NCBI RefSeq assembly: GCF_004341235.1
Contig: NZ_SLUP01000006.1
Location: 267,443 to 331,442, forward strand
Direction: 5' to 3'
From: Mariniflexile fucanivorans
Lineage (GTDB): Bacteria; Bacteroidota; Bacteroidia; Flavobacteriales; Flavobacteriaceae
DNA: 64,000 bases
Positions 63,482-64,000 of this stretch are shown here, one piece after another. Under the pieces are notes generated by a model. That model ran no database searches. It was not told the origin of the DNA and saw only the letters and a program-made list of their open reading frames with translations. Each line of letters starts with the position of its first letter. Positions within the stretch are counted from its first letter, which is position 1. A program made the translations under genes and the position numbers.

Positions 63482-64000
63482 TTATCTGTATATTGTAAAA
63501 TGTCCAACGACCTGTTTATCGTACCTCTTATCGTTCAGCTTGATGCTATACCAATAATCGCCCGATGGAAGGCCTTTTCCTTGATACTTACCGTCCCAGG
63601 TATCGTTTACGCCCAAAGTGGCCAATTTTCTTCCGTACCTATCGAAAATGAGAACCTTCATGTTCGGGTATTGCAATGCGCATCCCGGTGCCCACGTGTC
63701 CATAACGGTATCACCGTTCGGGGTGAAATAATTTGGGATGCACAGATCGATGAACTCAAAATACTTGGTCTCCGAGGCAAAACATCCATAACTGTCGGTC
63801 ACGGAAACCGTATAGTTGCCCGATTCATAGATCAAGAATTTATTGGTGCTTCCGTAAGCTTCCCCGTTAAGGGTATATTCGTAGGTGCCCGAACCGCCCG
63901 TTGCAACGGCTACAATCTCGTTTATCTCTCCTATGGCCGAGGTTATCGATAGTGCATCGTACTGTTCTATATCAAAACTTGCCGTCCTCTTGATACAGCC
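63482..64000 (-). CDS. Type B T9SS adhesin, C-terminal fragment (runs off window)
   Basis: The frame is open from the window edge (first readable residues G-C-I-K-R-T-A-S-F-D) to the stop at 63482, 172 residues. The N-terminal part is an Ig-like module (G-G-S-G-T-Y-E-Y-T-L-N-G). From about residue 85, I-P-N-Y-F-T-P-N-G-D, L-I-F-D-R-Y-G-R-K-L and D-Y-W-Y-S-I-K-L-N form a type B sorting domain, so the protein is exported by T9SS. The full length is not visible. The gene is GC-richer than its neighbours. Confidence 0.9.
   Translation of the reverse strand, partial: GCIKRTASFDIEQYDALSITSAIGEINEIVAVATGGSGTYEYTLNGEAYGSTNKFLIYESGNYTVSVTDSYGCFASETKYFEFIDLCIPNYFTPNGDTVMDTWAPGCALQYPNMKVLIFDRYGRKLATLGVNDTWDGKYQGKGLPSGDYWYSIKLNDKRYDKQVVGHFTIYR

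Overview
The window is an AT-rich chromosome segment from a member of the Flavobacteriaceae (Bacteroidota). Evidence is the type IX secretion (T9SS) genes (PorQ, three PorP/SprF or adhesin modules, type B C-terminal sorting domains), Bacteroidota promoters of the form TTTG-N19-21-TAnnTTTG, poor Shine-Dalgarno sequences, and flavobacterial gene orders such as pyrR-pyrB-rnz and lon-porQ-cmk. Most of it is housekeeping chromosome. No phage, insertion sequence, CRISPR array, rRNA or tRNA gene was recognised. The one standard RNA gene is the small SRP RNA at 51509-51602 (minus).

Layout. 225-10990: a secreted protein, a 1754-residue type B T9SS adhesin with four near-identical internal repeats, its PorP/SprF partner, and two tandem PorE-like proteins (TPR, beta-propeller, carboxypeptidase-regulatory-like, OmpA), closed by a strong terminator. 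11171-16448: a CAP lipoprotein, pdxH, two small paralogues, then rnz, a STAS-like gene, pyrB and pyrR. 16449-18583: a conserved-looking structured RNA and rpsA with a long leader. 18922-25588: a LysM protein, cmk, porQ, lon, a lipoprotein and a rhomboid protease. 25652-32814: an acyltransferase, DUF genes, a phosphoglucosamine-type mutase, an ACP phosphodiesterase-like gene, small envelope proteins and RlpA. 32946-47169: uvrA, a LOG protein, a catalytically dead M1-like protein fused to a probable beta-barrel, a fused 2-oxoacid dehydrogenase E1, DoxX, a frameshifted gene, a VOC protein, a methyltransferase, pheT and a DUF2007 gene. 47244-52724: an ABC-F ATPase, a thioredoxin-like lipoprotein, an SDR, SRP RNA and a glutaminyl cyclotransferase.

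52856-53486 is a small cassette-like unit: a ParD antitoxin with a readable promoter and operator, and a ParE toxin broken by one in-frame stop, enclosed by 9-bp inverted repeats. 53492-61061 is a signalling cluster: three response-regulator proteins or domains, two histidine kinases, and a membrane PAS receptor that has no kinase of its own. After an MFS transporter the base composition jumps at about 62440, where a second PorP/SprF gene and the 3' end of a second type B adhesin run off the window.

The points most worth a second look are: tandem arrays of an octamer AAACNNAT in five intergenic gaps; the structured element at 16560-16657; the adhesin-SprF-PorE-PorE module; the nonsense-inactivated ParE with ParD retained; the A7 frameshift at 42724; and the composition shift at the right end.
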